In this document: positions 1 to 9,318 of the stretch, in pieces
How positions within the stretch are numbered: the first letter of the stretch is position 1
How the letters are laid out: each line of letters begins with the position of its first letter
From: Ruminococcus bromii
Lineage (GTDB): Bacteria > Bacillota > Clostridia > Oscillospirales > Acutalibacteraceae
Reading direction: 5' to 3'
Assembly: GCF_002834235.1 (NCBI RefSeq)
Contig: NZ_NNBY01000036.1
Coordinates: forward strand, 124,001 to 188,000
Length of the DNA: 64,000 nucleotides
The notes under the pieces: model-generated
What the model saw: the letters and a program-made list of their open reading frames with translations, nothing else
Told to the model about the DNA's origin: nothing
Databases searched by the model: none
Program-made: the position numbers and the translations under genes

Positions 1-721
1 AACCCTTGACACATTCAGTTCTCGGTTCAAGACCTACCGCAACAAAAACTCCGTCAGTTTTCAGAATTTTCTCATTATCAAGCGTAACCGATTTAACCTT
101 TTCGTCACCGTCAATTTTCACAATATTGGTGTTGTAAAGAATTTTGACATTGCCCGATTTTTCAAGCTTTTGCACAAGAACTCTGTCGGCTTTTAATGCG
201 TCGCCCCTGTGAATAAGAAAAACCCGTTTGCATATATGAGAAAGATAGGTTGCCTCGGTAACGGCAGTGTTTCCTCCGCCGATTACCGCCACTGTTTTGT
301 CTTTGAAAAAATAGCCGTCACACACGGCACAATAGCTTACTCCTCTGCCCTCAAACTTATTTTCACCGTCAATTCCCAATTTTTTGTGGGTTGCGCCCAT
401 GCAGAGAATAACAGATTTTGTCTTAACCTCGCTGTCGGAACATTCAAGGATAAAACCGTCATAATTTTTTCTTATGCCGACAAGGGCTTGTCTGACAAAA
501 TTTGCACCGAATGACTTTGCGTGTGAATAAAAATGCTGAATGAGGTCAAAGCCTGCAATATCGCTGAAGCCCGTGTAGTTTTCAACCGCATCCGTGAGAG
601 CAATTGAACTGCCCTCGGGTGATGACGGATCAAGCACAATGCAATCAAGTCCGCTCCGAGAAGCATAGAGTGCCGCCGTAAGTCCTGCCGCACCTCCGCC
701 GACAATTACAAGGTCATACAA
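1..721 (-). CDS. trxB: Thioredoxin reductase, C-terminus cut by window edge
   Basis: FAD/NADPH disulfide reductase that re-reduces thioredoxin in the cytoplasm. The N-terminus reads MYDLVIVGGGAAGLTAALYA, the FAD-binding GxGxxG motif. A redox-active CAVC motif lies in YCAVCDGYFF, and an NADPH-binding VIGGGNTAV follows. About 240 codons are visible and the end is missing. The start is read as TTG at 721, because no ATG in this frame precedes the FAD motif. This TTG overlaps the end of trxA by 8 nt, which suggests translational coupling and a complete thioredoxin system in one operon. The family call is secure from the motifs; the start is inferred. Confidence 0.93.
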   Translation of the reverse strand, partial: MYDLVIVGGGAAGLTAALYASRSGLDCIVLDPSSPEGSSIALTDAVENYTGFSDIAGFDLIQHFYSHAKSFGANFVRQALVGIRKNYDGFILECSDSEVKTKSVILCMGATHKKLGIDGENKFEGRGVSYCAVCDGYFFKDKTVAVIGGGNTAVTEATYLSHICKRVFLIHRGDALKADRVLVQKLEKSGNVKILYNTNIVKIDGDEKVKSVTLDNEKILKTDGVFVAVGLEPRTECVKG

Positions 722-1043
722 AACTCTCACCCGTTTTTTCGGAGATTGAGGAGATTATCCGTTCTTCGGTCTGAACACCCGACATACGCAAAATTTCGTT
801 GCCGTCTTTAAAAAGCAAAAGTGCAGGAATTCCCGATACACCGTAGCGTTCTGTCAATTCGGGATTTTCGTCTACATTGACCTTGACGGTTTCAAAATAT
901 GCTTTGTACTTGTCACCGATTTCTTCTATTACAGGCGAAAGCATTCTGCACGGTGAACACCATTCGGCATAAAAATCGGCAAGCACCGGCTTTGATGATT
1001 TTATTAAGCTTTCAAATTCATTTTTCCGTATGTTTTGAACCAC
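714..1043 (-). CDS. trxA: Thioredoxin
   Basis: Small cytoplasmic disulfide reductase of 109 residues, the usual family length. The active site is W28-C-S-P-C32, so Ser replaces the canonical Gly of WCGPC. The cis-Pro segment GIPALLLF follows later. The start is GTG at 1043 with GGAGTG seven bases upstream. The stop overlaps the start of trxB, its reductase, so the two are expected to be co-transcribed and translated together. The WCSPC variant occurs in some Clostridia thioredoxins and may shift redox potential; that last point is inference. Confidence 0.95.
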   Translation of the reverse strand: MVQNIRKNEFESLIKSSKPVLADFYAEWCSPCRMLSPVIEEIGDKYKAYFETVKVNVDENPELTERYGVSGIPALLLFKDGNEILRMSGVQTEERIISSISEKTGESFV

Positions 1044-1160
1044 AATATCACTCCGTAAATCGTTTTTACTATTGTTCCCGATTTAAGGGTAATTATTATT
1101 TCTTTGTCTGCGTATTCAAATTATGTGTAACTGCAAACCGATTTAATTGTAAAAAGGCGA

Positions 1161-1188
1161 AAAAAATCCCCCCGAAAAGTCGAGAGGA
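1161..1188 (-). terminator. Rho-independent terminator after nfo
   Basis: On the minus strand a 9-bp stem (TCCTCTCGA / TCGGGGGGA, two G-T pairs, loop CTTT) is followed by a T tract. It lies between nfo and trxA and should separate their transcripts. Confidence 0.65.
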
Positions 1189-1271
1189 CTTTAAATTTTT
1201 TTAATTTTGCAAATTGCAATAGCAACAAAAATTTTTGACAATTTTTGCATTGATTTATTTTAAGGCAAATG

Positions 1272-2105
1272 TCATTCAGAATACAAATTTCTCAAAGCCG
1301 AAATTTCTTTGGCATAACCGTCAAGCTCGTTTGGGGTTTCAAGGAAAAACGGAAGATTTCGCAAATTTTCATTATTTATAATTTTCCCGAACGCATCAAT
1401 TCCGATGTAGCCCTCGCCAATTTTCTGATGTCTGTCCTTGTGGTTGCCGATAGGATTCATACTGTCATTGAGATGAATTGCCTTGAGTCTTTCAAGCCCG
1501 ATTACACGGTCAAATTCTTCAAGAACTCCGTCAAGATTATTCACAATGTCATAGCCGGCATCAAAAACATGGCAGGTATCAAGACAGACACCGATTTTAT
1601 CGTTTCGCTCCACACGTTCGATAATCATACGCAGTTCTTCAAAGGTTCTGCCGACCTCCGTGCCTTTGCCCGCCATGGTTTCAAGCAATACCGTGGTTGT
1701 CATATCATCGAACATTGCAGTATTCAACGCTGTGCCGATTTGCTCAACCGCAGCTTTAACGCCCTGTCCCGTGTGACTGCCGGGGTGAAAGTTGTAAAGA
1801 TTATTCGGGAGATATTCCATTCGTTTCAAATCATCCGTAAGCGTGTTCAGAGCAAATTCACGGGTTTCGGGTTTTGCCGAACAGAGGTTCATTGTGTATG
1901 GTGCATGGGCAAGAATTTTTGCAAAATTATTTTCCGTCATAAGTTTTATAAGTGCATTGACATCTTCGATATCAATTTTTCTTGCAGATCCGCCACGAGG
2001 GTTGCGTGTAAAAAATTGAAATGTGTTTGCTCCGATTGAAAGTGCATCTCTGCCGATTGCGTAAAAACCTTTTGATATTGAAAGATGAGAGCCGATATTA
2101 AGCAT
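1272..2105 (-). CDS. nfo: Deoxyribonuclease IV (AP endonuclease)
   Basis: Zinc-dependent endonuclease IV of base-excision repair, which cleaves DNA 5' to abasic sites. The 277-residue protein is a TIM-barrel enzyme of normal length. It starts [14 protein letters not shown] (family: G-x-H-x-S), and has [30 protein letters not shown] and HLNDS, which contribute the His/Glu/Asp ligands of the three-zinc site. The ATG at 2105 is preceded by AAAGGAG. It appears monocistronic, with a terminator at 1161-1188. Confidence 0.95.
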   Translation of the reverse strand: MLNIGSHLSISKGFYAIGRDALSIGANTFQFFTRNPRGGSARKIDIEDVNALIKLMTENNFAKILAHAPYTMNLCSAKPETREFALNTLTDDLKRMEYLPNNLYNFHPGSHTGQGVKAAVEQIGTALNTAMFDDMTTTVLLETMAGKGTEVGRTFEELRMIIERVERNDKIGVCLDTCHVFDAGYDIVNNLDGVLEEFDRVIGLERLKAIHLNDSMNPIGNHKDRHQKIGEGYIGIDAFGKIINNENLRNLPFFLETPNELDGYAKEISALRNLYSE

Positions 2106-2159
2106 ATTTTCTCCTTTTGCGTTAATTTATTTGCAGTAAGCAGTTTATCGTAAAGAAAA

Positions 2160-2189
2160 AAGCCTTTCTGTCAAAAGACAAAAAGGCTT
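2160..2189 (-). terminator. Terminator of tRNA-Pro
   Basis: Inverted repeat AAGCCTTT...AAAGGCTT (13 positions, one mismatch, AAAA loop) begins four bases after the tRNA 3' end. On the minus strand it is followed by a run of T. Confidence 0.8.
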
Positions 2190-2193
2190 TAGT

Positions 2194-2270
2194 TGGTCGG
2201 GATGACAAGACTTGAACTTGCGACTCCACGCCCCCCAGACGTGTGCGCTACCAAACTGCGCTACATCCCG
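2194..2270 (-). tRNA. tRNA-Pro (GGG anticodon)
   Basis: A 77-nt cloverleaf read on the minus strand begins CGGGATGTAGCGCAG and ends CATCCCGACCA, so CCA is encoded. The anticodon stem CACGT/GCGTG encloses loop CTGGGGG, giving anticodon GGG (proline). The T arm contains GTTCAAGTC. A promoter and terminator flank it, so it is transcribed alone. Confidence 0.95.
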
Positions 2271-2283
2271 TTGCAACATTAAT

Positions 2284-2312
2284 ATTTTAACAAACACTGC
2301 GAGCGTTGTCAA
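2284..2312 (-). promoter_or_regulatory. Promoter of tRNA-Pro
   Basis: On the minus strand, -35 TTGACA (2307-2312) and -10 TAAAAT (2284-2289) are separated by 17 bp and end 13 bp before the mature tRNA. Confidence 0.8.
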
Positions 2313-2365
2313 GATGTTTTAAAAACTTTTTGAATATTTTTGCACCCTGAGTTAAAAAAGCAAGA

Positions 2366-2391
2366 CGGACACTGCCGATTGACAGTGTCCG
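2366..2391 (-). terminator. Terminator of the Ser-rich surface protein gene
   Basis: Inverted repeat CGGACACTG...CAGTGTCCG lies downstream of the 2425-3510 gene. On the minus strand it is followed by a T-rich stretch (TCTTGCTTTTTT). The U tract starts a few bases late, so termination strength is uncertain. Confidence 0.6.
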
Positions 2392-2424
2392 AAAAATGCT
2401 TAATCAAAGATTAATTCGTTAAAA

Positions 2425-3510
2425 TCAGTCTTCTTTCTTCTTTCTTGCAAGGAACATAACGCCTGCTGCTGAAACCATAAGACCTGCCATTACGAAAACG
2501 ATAGTTGTTTCAACACCTGACTTAACTGCACCTGTGCTTGAAGAACCTGAACCTGATGAGCTTGAGCCACCGTTGCTTGAAGAAGAACTTGAACCGTTGC
2601 TTGAGCTGCCGCCTGTTGCCTTAGCACCTGACTTCTTAGCGTTGTCAAGCTTATCTTTATCTGGCTTCTTACCTGTTGTAGGATCTGTGCAACCTGAGAG
2701 AATCTTCTCAACTGCAGGAGCAATCTTATCCTTATCAGCGTTGTTTGTAGCATTGAGCTTATCTGTTACAGCACCCATAACATCTACAGGGCTAACCTTG
2801 AGAGTGTCAAGAAGGTTCTGTGTAAGACTTGTCTTAGCCTCATCATTGTAGTAAGCAATGAGGTATGTAGCCATCAATGTTACATCTGATTCGCCCTCAG
2901 GAAAAGCAGAACCAACAATCTTACCTGTTGATGTAATCTTCTTTTCAGGACCGCAGTCTGAGTTGTTCTGCCACTTAGCTTCGTTTGCCTTCTTTTCTGA
3001 ATCCTCAGGGTTTTCAATCTGATTACCTGTGCAATAAAGTGTGTCACCGATGCAGTTGCCGCTCATGATAGCGTTGTATGACTGCATACCTGTGTTAGCA
3101 CTGAAGATTACACAGTAAACTCTTCCGTCTGACTTAGAGATTGTGTTGCCTGTATTTGAAAGATCATATGTAGCGATACCTGTTGAAGAATCGTACTTAC
3201 ATTTTTCTTTCTTTGACTGCCATGTCGGCCAATCGCCTGTACCGTCAGCTCTCCAAATATGACAGAATACTGTCTTAACATTATTCCAGCCTGACTTCTT
3301 AACATCAAACTTAACAACATTGCCTGCTTCAACTTCTGAAGAAGCGTCAGCTGAAACGTCTGATGAACCATCGGCTGAAACCTCGCCTGACTGATCTGCT
3401 GCTGCAGCAACAGCAGCGTCATCCTCTGCTTCTGCAGCGCTTGCTGTGATGGCAGCTGAACTGCACATTACTGCTGCTGCAAGAAAAAGACCTGCAATTT
3501 TCTTGAACAT
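2425..3510 (-). CDS. Secreted, membrane-anchored Ser-rich protein with carbohydrate-binding-like module
   Basis: A 361-residue surface protein. The ATG at 3510 is chosen because AGGAGG lies seven bases upstream. An earlier in-frame ATG at 3537 has no such site and precedes the signal peptide. The N-terminus is a signal peptide (KKIAGLFLAAAV...ASA). An acidic Ala/Ser stretch follows, then a Trp-rich module (KSGWNNVKTVFCHIWRADGT, residues ~90-190) that resembles beta-sandwich carbohydrate-binding modules of ruminococci. After a helical segment comes a Gly/Ser linker, then a C-terminal hydrophobic segment and RKKKED. No LPxTG is visible, so the anchor is a simple C-terminal transmembrane helix. 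A role in polysaccharide or cell-surface binding is inferred; I cannot assign the module to a CBM family by eye. Confidence 0.75.
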   Translation of the reverse strand: MFKKIAGLFLAAAVMCSSAAITASAAEAEDDAAVAAAADQSGEVSADGSSDVSADASSEVEAGNVVKFDVKKSGWNNVKTVFCHIWRADGTGDWPTWQSKKEKCKYDSSTGIATYDLSNTGNTISKSDGRVYCVIFSANTGMQSYNAIMSGNCIGDTLYCTGNQIENPEDSEKKANEAKWQNNSDCGPEKKITSTGKIVGSAFPEGESDVTLMATYLIAYYNDEAKTSLTQNLLDTLKVSPVDVMGAVTDKLNATNNADKDKIAPAVEKILSGCTDPTTGKKPDKDKLDNAKKSGAKATGGSSSNGSSSSSSNGGSSSSGSGSSSTGAVKSGVETTIVFVMAGLMVSAAGVMFLARKKKED

Positions 3511-3575
3511 TTTTAATCTCCTCCTAAAATTGTTCATAAATATCCAAGATAGATTTTCATATCTTAGTACTGCTT

Positions 3576-3604
3576 ATTATACTATAAAAATAACAAAACT
3601 GCAA
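3576..3604 (-). promoter_or_regulatory. Promoter of the Ser-rich surface protein gene
   Basis: Minus-strand -35 TTGCAG (3599-3604) and consensus -10 TATAAT (3576-3581), 17-bp spacer. The implied 5' UTR is about 60 nt. Confidence 0.7.
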
Positions 3605-3712
3605 TAGTTTTGGTTTAAAACCGTTTTTGTTAATTGCACAAGATTTTATGTAACCGTTTGGCTATTTTCCACAATTCAACTGTCAAGCAAGCCATAAATA
3701 CACATTAAACGA

Positions 3713-6346
3713 TTATTTTAACATTGCATAAACAGTTTCTTTTACGCTGTCAAGAGCCTCTGAAATCTTCTCAGGCTGTTTAGCACCTGCCATAGCCATA
3801 TCGGGCTTTCCGCCTCCGTTACCTCCGGCCTTCTGAGCAACAGCCTTTATGATTTTGCCTGCATTTGCACCGAGAGCAAGAGCCTCTTTACCGCAGGCTG
3901 CGGCAAATGTCACCTTGCCGTCATTTTCAGTTGCAAGAACGCATACGCACTTCGGGGCAAAATCTCTTGCCTTTTCGCACATTGTGCGAAGAATGTCGGC
4001 ATTAGCCTTGTCAATTCTGCCCGTTACCACTCTTACACCGTTTTCCTCCGTTGTGCCTGCAAAAAGCTGACCGATCTGAGCAACGGCAAGCTTTGAATTA
4101 AGCTCGTTGATTTCTCTCTGCTGTTCCTTGATAAGCTGTTCAGCCTTCTGAACACCCTCAACAACTGCCTTTGGATTTGCAATTTTGAGTAATGAGCAAA
4201 CATCCATAATAACAGCGCTCATACCGTTGATGTACTTGAGAACGCCCATACCTGTGAGAGCCTCAATTCTTCTTACGCCTGCGGCAACCGAACCCTCCTG
4301 TCTGATTCTGAAAAGACCGAGGTTTGCGGTATTCTTTACATGTGTACCGCCGCAGAATTCAACAGAGAAGTCGCCTGCGCTTACAACACGGACAACATCG
4401 CCGTACTTTTCACCGAAGAGTGCCATTGCGCCGAGCTTTTTAGCCTCTTCAATAGGCATTTCCTGTGTTGTAACGGGGATTGCCTCAAGAATCTTTTTGT
4501 TTACAAGGTTCTGAACCTCAATGAGTTCCTTTGCCGTGAGAGCCTCAAAGTGAGTAAAGTCAAAACGGAAGTAATCGTCTGAAACAAGCTGACCTGCCTG
4601 CTGAACATGGTTGCCGAGAACCTCACGGAGAGCCGACTGAAGAAGGTGAGCCGCTGTGTGGTTTCTTGTAATATCCGCACGGCGCTCTTCATCAACAGCA
4701 GTTGAAACCTCTGCACCTACATTGATGCTGCCGCTCTTTACTGTACAAGCGTGAAGGTAAATTGTGCCTGACGGATTCTTTGTTGTGTTGTCAACATCAG
4801 CTGAAAAACTGCCAGACTCCATAACACCTGTGTCGCCAACCTGACCGCCGCCTTCTCCGTAGAACGGAGTTTTGTCGAGAACAATGATAGCATTTTCGCC
4901 CTCGCCGATACTGTCAACTCTCACACCGTCCTTAACGATTGCAAGAACCTTTGAAGTTGACTTGAGGTCTGTGTAACCTACGAATTCTGTATTTGCAACA
5001 TCCGAAAGGTCTGTTGTGTCAGAAATCCAAGCGTCTGCACCGGCGTTCTTCCTTGCGTCACGGGAACGCTTTTTCTGCTCTTTCATAAGCTCACGGAAAC
5101 GATCGACATCAACCTTAATACCTTTTTCGGAAAGAATTTCTTTTGTAAGGTCAATCGGGAAGCCGTAGGTATCGTTAAGCTTAAATGCGTCCTCACCGCT
5201 GAGAACCTTAACATCTTCGCTGTCCATAATGCCGTTGAGCATCTTAAAGCCCTGATCAATTGTCTTGGCAAAGCTTTCTTCTTCAACCTTGATAACCTTT
5301 GTGATAAACTCCTGCTTTTCCTTGAGTTCGGGATAAGCTGTGAGATTTTCTTTGATAACCGTATCGCAAACCTTATAGAGGAAAGGCTCGTTGTAACCGA
5401 GAAGTCTGCCGTGACGAGCGGCTCTTCTGAGCAAACGGCGAAGCACATAACCCTTGCCCTCGTTTGACGGAAGAACACCGTCACCGATCATAAATGTTGT
5501 ACTGCGGATATGGTCTGTGATAACACGGAGCGAAACATCGCTCTTTTCATTTTTGCCGTACTCAACACCTGTAATCTGTGAGATGTGTTTCATAATATTC
5601 TGAATTGTGTCAACGAGGAAAAGGTTGTCAACACCCTGCATAACACAGGCAAGTCTTTCAAGTCCCATACCTGTATCAATGTTCGGATGTTCAAGAGGAG
5701 TGTAGTTACCTTTACCGTCACTCTCAAACTGAGTAAATACAAGGTTCCAAACCTCAACAAAACGGTCACATTCACAGCCTACATGACAGTCGGGTCTGCC
5801 GCAGCCCTTTTCGTCGCCACGGTCAAAGTAGATTTCGGAGCACGGACCGCAGGGGCCTGAACCGTGTTCCCAGAAGTTATCTTCCTTGCCAAGTCTTACC
5901 ATATGTGACGGATCAACGCCGACTTCTTTTGTCCAAATGTCAAAAGCCTCGTCATCGTCCTCATAAATTGAAACATAGAGCTTTTCGGGAGGCATTTCAA
6001 GAACCTTTGTAAAGAATTCCCATGCCCATGCTGTAGCCTCGTGCTTAAAATAGTCGCCGAATGAGAAGTTACCGAGCATTTCAAAGAATGTACCGTGACG
6101 GGCTGTGATGCCGACACGCTCAATGTCGGGAGTACGGATACATTTCTGACAGGTTGTAACACGCTTGCGAGGAGGTGTTACCTCACCTGTAAAATATTTT
6201 TTCATAGGAGCCATACCGCTGTTGATGAGCAGAAGGCTGTTGTCGTCCTTTGGAACAAGCGAAAAGCTGGGGAGTCTTAAACAACCCTTTGATTCAAAGA
6301 ATTCAAGGAACTTTTCTCTTAATTCGTTAAGTCCTGTCCACTTCAT
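3713..6346 (-). CDS. alaS: Alanyl-tRNA synthetase
   Basis: Charges tRNA-Ala with alanine. At 877 residues it has the normal length. It starts MKWTGLNELREKFLEFFESK, with class II catalytic segments (RKRVTTCQKCIRT, NFSFGDYFK, TGMGLERLA, YVLRRLLRRAARHG). The editing-domain zinc motifs RNHTAAHLL and CGGTHVKNT are present, and a C-terminal Gly-rich DHHA1-like domain ends the protein. The ATG at 6346 has TCTCCT-complementary AGGAGA eight bases upstream. Reading can extend 46 codons further, but that stretch is the T-box leader. Expression is controlled by the alanine T-box at 6347-6687. Confidence 0.97.
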   Translation of the reverse strand: MKWTGLNELREKFLEFFESKGCLRLPSFSLVPKDDNSLLLINSGMAPMKKYFTGEVTPPRKRVTTCQKCIRTPDIERVGITARHGTFFEMLGNFSFGDYFKHEATAWAWEFFTKVLEMPPEKLYVSIYEDDDEAFDIWTKEVGVDPSHMVRLGKEDNFWEHGSGPCGPCSEIYFDRGDEKGCGRPDCHVGCECDRFVEVWNLVFTQFESDGKGNYTPLEHPNIDTGMGLERLACVMQGVDNLFLVDTIQNIMKHISQITGVEYGKNEKSDVSLRVITDHIRSTTFMIGDGVLPSNEGKGYVLRRLLRRAARHGRLLGYNEPFLYKVCDTVIKENLTAYPELKEKQEFITKVIKVEEESFAKTIDQGFKMLNGIMDSEDVKVLSGEDAFKLNDTYGFPIDLTKEILSEKGIKVDVDRFRELMKEQKKRSRDARKNAGADAWISDTTDLSDVANTEFVGYTDLKSTSKVLAIVKDGVRVDSIGEGENAIIVLDKTPFYGEGGGQVGDTGVMESGSFSADVDNTTKNPSGTIYLHACTVKSGSINVGAEVSTAVDEERRADITRNHTAAHLLQSALREVLGNHVQQAGQLVSDDYFRFDFTHFEALTAKELIEVQNLVNKKILEAIPVTTQEMPIEEAKKLGAMALFGEKYGDVVRVVSAGDFSVEFCGGTHVKNTANLGLFRIRQEGSVAAGVRRIEALTGMGVLKYINGMSAVIMDVCSLLKIANPKAVVEGVQKAEQLIKEQQREINELNSKLAVAQIGQLFAGTTEENGVRVVTGRIDKANADILRTMCEKARDFAPKCVCVLATENDGKVTFAAACGKEALALGANAGKIIKAVAQKAGGNGGGKPDMAMAGAKQPEKISEALDSVKETVYAMLK

Positions 6347-6687
6347 AAAAAATCTCTCCTTATACAAATTCACAGGGGAATACAATATTCGTTCAAATTT
6401 GTTTAAAGTATGCAACCGAGCAAAATAAAAAATCCCATTGTATAAAAATACAATGGGACAGGAACATCCTGCGGTACCACCCAAATTGACGCCAAGCGTC
6501 CGCTTTGAGTAATCGTCATAAGATTACATTTCCTTAACGCAGAAATACGCTGTGCTTAATCACACAGAGCTCAGGGGCAGCGCACCGAAACTTCACATAA
6601 AAGCCTTGCACCAAAACGGCTTTCTCTCTGAAATGCTGACATCTCGGTTAATCCCGTCACAGCCGAATATTGTAATTCAATTTCAAT
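6347..6687 (-). ncRNA. T-box riboswitch leader of alaS
   Basis: The minus-strand leader contains the T-box core GGGTGGTACCGC (plus 6471-6482), which pairs with the uncharged tRNA acceptor end in the antiterminator. A strong terminator hairpin follows at once (6433-6458). The region upstream to about 6687 would form stem I with a specifier. I did not resolve the specifier codon, but the linked gene implies tRNA-Ala. Uncharged tRNA should favour read-through into alaS. Confidence 0.88.
6433..6458 (-). terminator. T-box-regulated terminator
   Basis: Perfect 11-bp inverted repeat TCCCATTGTAT/ATACAATGGGA with an AAAA loop. On the minus strand it is followed by TTTTTTATTTT. It lies directly downstream of the T-box core and about 90 nt before the alaS ATG. 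Confidence 0.9.
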
Positions 6688-6693
6688 ACATAG

Positions 6694-6722
6694 ATTATAA
6701 AACTGTTTCTTTGTGTTGTCAA
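6694..6722 (-). promoter_or_regulatory. Promoter of alaS
   Basis: Minus-strand consensus -35 TTGACA (6717-6722) and -10 TATAAT (6694-6699) with 17-bp spacing. Transcription would start near 6687 and yield the T-box leader. Confidence 0.85.
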
Positions 6723-6737
6723 TAGCAAAATTTGGGA

Positions 6738-7967
6738 TTAATCACGCTTTTTTCTGATAACCGAGCCTGACGGAACGGGAGCGTTGCATTTCATTGTAAG
6801 TCTTTGCATCGGATGCGGCGCACTATCAACGGGCATACCCTCGTCGGTTGTAAGTGATTCACACTTGATTTCAAAAGGCACTCCGCTTGGCGGAAGCACA
6901 TCAAGCGTGTCGCCCACATAGAATTTGTTGCGCTGAGTGATTACTGCGGTTGTGTCGTCAACAAGCTCTTCACACAATGCAACATTGTCATAATGACGGA
7001 TATATCCTCCGTTGCCCGTAACCTGACCGGGTTCTCTGCCGAAATAGAAGCCTGTGTTGTACTCACGGTGGCTGATTTTTTCAAGTTCTTCCCTTATCCA
7101 CGGTTTGAGAACATAATCGTCACCCTCTGCAAAATAATCGTCAACAGCGTGACGGTAAGCGTTTGTTGTAACAGCGACATAGTAAGCCGACTTTGCTCTG
7201 CCCTCAATCTTAAAGCTTGAAACACCTGCCTTTACAAGCTCGGGGATATGCTCAATCATACAGAGATCTCTTGAATTGTATAGATATGTGCCGTCACCTG
7301 TTTCTTCAACAGGAAAATACTGTCCCTGACGGTTTTCTTCGTAAAGATGATACTTCCAGCGACACGGCTGAGCACAGTCGCCGTGGTTCGCATCTCTGCC
7401 TGTCATATAGCTTGAAATAAGGCATCTGCCTGAAAATGAAACACACATTGCACCGTGTACAAAGCATTCAATTTCAAGCTCTTTCGGAACTTTTGCACGC
7501 ATTTCGGCAATTTCATCAAGCGGAATTTCTCTTGCAAGCACAACCCTTGACGCACCCATATTGTAAAGCACATTTGCCGCCGCATAGTTTGTTACTCCTG
7601 CCTGAGTCGAAATGTGTCGCTGAACCTTTGGCGCATACTTTTTAGCCGCCTCAAAAACACCGAGGTCGGCAATTATGAACGCATCAACTCCGCAAGCCTG
7701 AGCATTCTCCATAAATTCCTGAAGATGAGGAATTTCATTATTGCGTGGAAGTGTGTTGCAGGTCACATGGATTCTTGCACCCTTTGCGTGGGCAAGGTCA
7801 CAAGCCTTTTTGAGCTGATCGTTATCAAAATTCTGCGGCGCGGAACGCATTCCGAACATTTTCCCTGCAAGAAAAACTGCGTCTGCGCCAAAGTTTAAAG
7901 CGGATTTAAGGCAATCCATATCACCTGCCGGTGACAAAATTTCGGGTTTTTCAAAATTAGTTATCAT
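6738..7967 (-). CDS. U32 peptidase-family protein, probable tRNA 5-hydroxyuridine synthase
   Basis: 409 residues from ATG 7967. The U32 signature is ECFVHGAMCVSFSGRCLISS at about 167-186, followed by further Cys (DCAQPCRW), which could bind a metal or iron-sulfur cluster. U32 proteins of this form (TrhP/YegQ, Bacillus YrrN/YrrO) hydroxylate U34 in tRNA with prephenate, rather than acting as proteases; this is family knowledge. The start overlaps the end of mltG by 11 nt, and 40 codons of upstream reading lie inside mltG and are rejected. It is the last gene of the thyX operon. Confidence 0.85.
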   Translation of the reverse strand: MITNFEKPEILSPAGDMDCLKSALNFGADAVFLAGKMFGMRSAPQNFDNDQLKKACDLAHAKGARIHVTCNTLPRNNEIPHLQEFMENAQACGVDAFIIADLGVFEAAKKYAPKVQRHISTQAGVTNYAAANVLYNMGASRVVLAREIPLDEIAEMRAKVPKELEIECFVHGAMCVSFSGRCLISSYMTGRDANHGDCAQPCRWKYHLYEENRQGQYFPVEETGDGTYLYNSRDLCMIEHIPELVKAGVSSFKIEGRAKSAYYVAVTTNAYRHAVDDYFAEGDDYVLKPWIREELEKISHREYNTGFYFGREPGQVTGNGGYIRHYDNVALCEELVDDTTAVITQRNKFYVGDTLDVLPPSGVPFEIKCESLTTDEGMPVDSAPHPMQRLTMKCNAPVPSGSVIRKKRD

Positions 7968-9312
7968 AGCTTTCAATATACTCCAGATTTGCGTTTTGCT
8001 GTTCAAGTGTTGATGCGTAATAAGCCTGTCCCTTGCTGTCATGACAGAAGAAGTAATAATCCGAGCTGTTCGGATTGAGTGCGGCAATTATCGCATCCAT
8101 ACCGGGGTTGCAGATAGAACCGTAAGGAAGTCCCTTCCTGTCATATGTATCATATCTGCTCTTGTAGGTGCTTCTGTCATTTTCGGGAACATCTTCAAGA
8201 CTTCTGTACGGATAGAACTTTGTTGAATCAAGACCGAGGCTTGACACGCCGAGACTGCTGTCGGCTGTAAGACGGTTGTGGAGAATTGAAGAAATGTAGT
8301 ACATATCCTCTTTGTCAGCCGCCTCTGCCTGAATGATAGATGCGATTGTCATAACCTGATCAAGCGAATACTTTGTGTCGCTTTCTTCAACCATTTTCAA
8401 AACTGTTGTTTTCTTTGAATATCCGTCAACAGTCTGCTTTTCGTTAATCTTTGTTTCGTAGTTGTTGAGAAATTTGTAGATTACGGATTCTGCATTTTCA
8501 TTTCTGTAGAATTCGTAGGTATCCGGATAGAGATAGCCCTCAAGCTTGTAGTAACGCTTGTCCGCATTTGTTTCAGCCTTGATAAAATCAAAGTCGCTGT
8601 CAAACTTTTCGGAATTGCAAAGCGAAAGAAACTCGTCCCTGTCGCCCAAAGCACCGTTCTTTTCAAGAGTGTTGGCAATTTCAAGAACGCTTTCGCCCTC
8701 GGTAATTGTAACGGAAACCGTGTCGGTTCTGTTGTTGCTACTCGAAAGGAAGTTGATGATTGCCTCGTAGTCCATATTTCTGCGAATTTCATATGTACCC
8801 TGAGTAAAATCATCGGCAGACTTTGTGACATTGACAAAAAGCTTGAAATATGACGGCTCACCGATTACTTTATTGTCAACAAGTACCTTTGTAACATCGT
8901 CAACAGTCGGATTTTCGGGAATTTCAATTTTCACGGTTGAGGAGTCGGTTCTGTTCACGGCAAGCAAATCGTTCATGCCTGTTATCATATATACAGCCGC
9001 CATTGCTCCGACAATTAAAACCGAGATAATCCAGATAAAGCGGAAGGTTCTGCGATTATACTTGTTCTTTGCTTTAAGAGCCTTTTTTTCTTCCTTTTTC
9101 TTCTGCTTTAAAACCTGCTTTGATTCACGGGCCATTTGCTTTTTGACATCCTGACCGCTGTATGAATTAAGGTTTGACGGTTCATCCTCAGACTTGATGA
9201 AATTATCGTCCTCATACTCGCTTTCATCAATATTAAGTTTAAAGTTTTCGGCTCTTCTGCGACGCTGAGCGTTAAGCTCCTGTTCGTTCATATTAAAATT
9301 ATCAGGGTTCAT
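7957..9312 (-). CDS. mltG: Endolytic murein transglycosylase MltG
   Basis: Membrane-bound lytic transglycosylase that cuts nascent glycan strands and sets peptidoglycan chain length. The 451-residue protein has a charged, Lys/Arg-rich cytoplasmic N-terminus of about 90 residues, one transmembrane helix (FIWIISVLIVGAMAAVYMI) and the extracellular YceG domain. The catalytic segment IIQAEAADKEDMYYISSILH (near 325-345) carries the conserved Glu, and the C-terminus has the family-typical LPYGSICNPG. The long N-terminal tail is typical of Firmicutes MltG. It lies 6 nt downstream of the cyclo-ligase gene. Confidence 0.93.
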   Translation of the reverse strand: MNPDNFNMNEQELNAQRRRRAENFKLNIDESEYEDDNFIKSEDEPSNLNSYSGQDVKKQMARESKQVLKQKKKEEKKALKAKNKYNRRTFRFIWIISVLIVGAMAAVYMITGMNDLLAVNRTDSSTVKIEIPENPTVDDVTKVLVDNKVIGEPSYFKLFVNVTKSADDFTQGTYEIRRNMDYEAIINFLSSSNNRTDTVSVTITEGESVLEIANTLEKNGALGDRDEFLSLCNSEKFDSDFDFIKAETNADKRYYKLEGYLYPDTYEFYRNENAESVIYKFLNNYETKINEKQTVDGYSKKTTVLKMVEESDTKYSLDQVMTIASIIQAEAADKEDMYYISSILHNRLTADSSLGVSSLGLDSTKFYPYRSLEDVPENDRSTYKSRYDTYDRKGLPYGSICNPGMDAIIAALNPNSSDYYFFCHDSKGQAYYASTLEQQNANLEYIESYDN

Positions 9313-9318
9313 AATGTA

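Noticed and set aside
1269..2039. Long plus-strand open frame (256 codons)
   Set aside because: It is the antisense of nfo, whose protein has clear endonuclease IV motifs and a ribosome site; the antisense product has no family features.
2534..2851. Plus-strand frame rich in Glu/Leu/Pro
   Set aside because: Antisense of the Ser-rich linker of the secreted protein; its low-complexity composition mirrors that linker.
3849..6280. Several plus-strand frames within alaS
   Set aside because: All are antisense to a full-length, motif-complete alanyl-tRNA synthetase.
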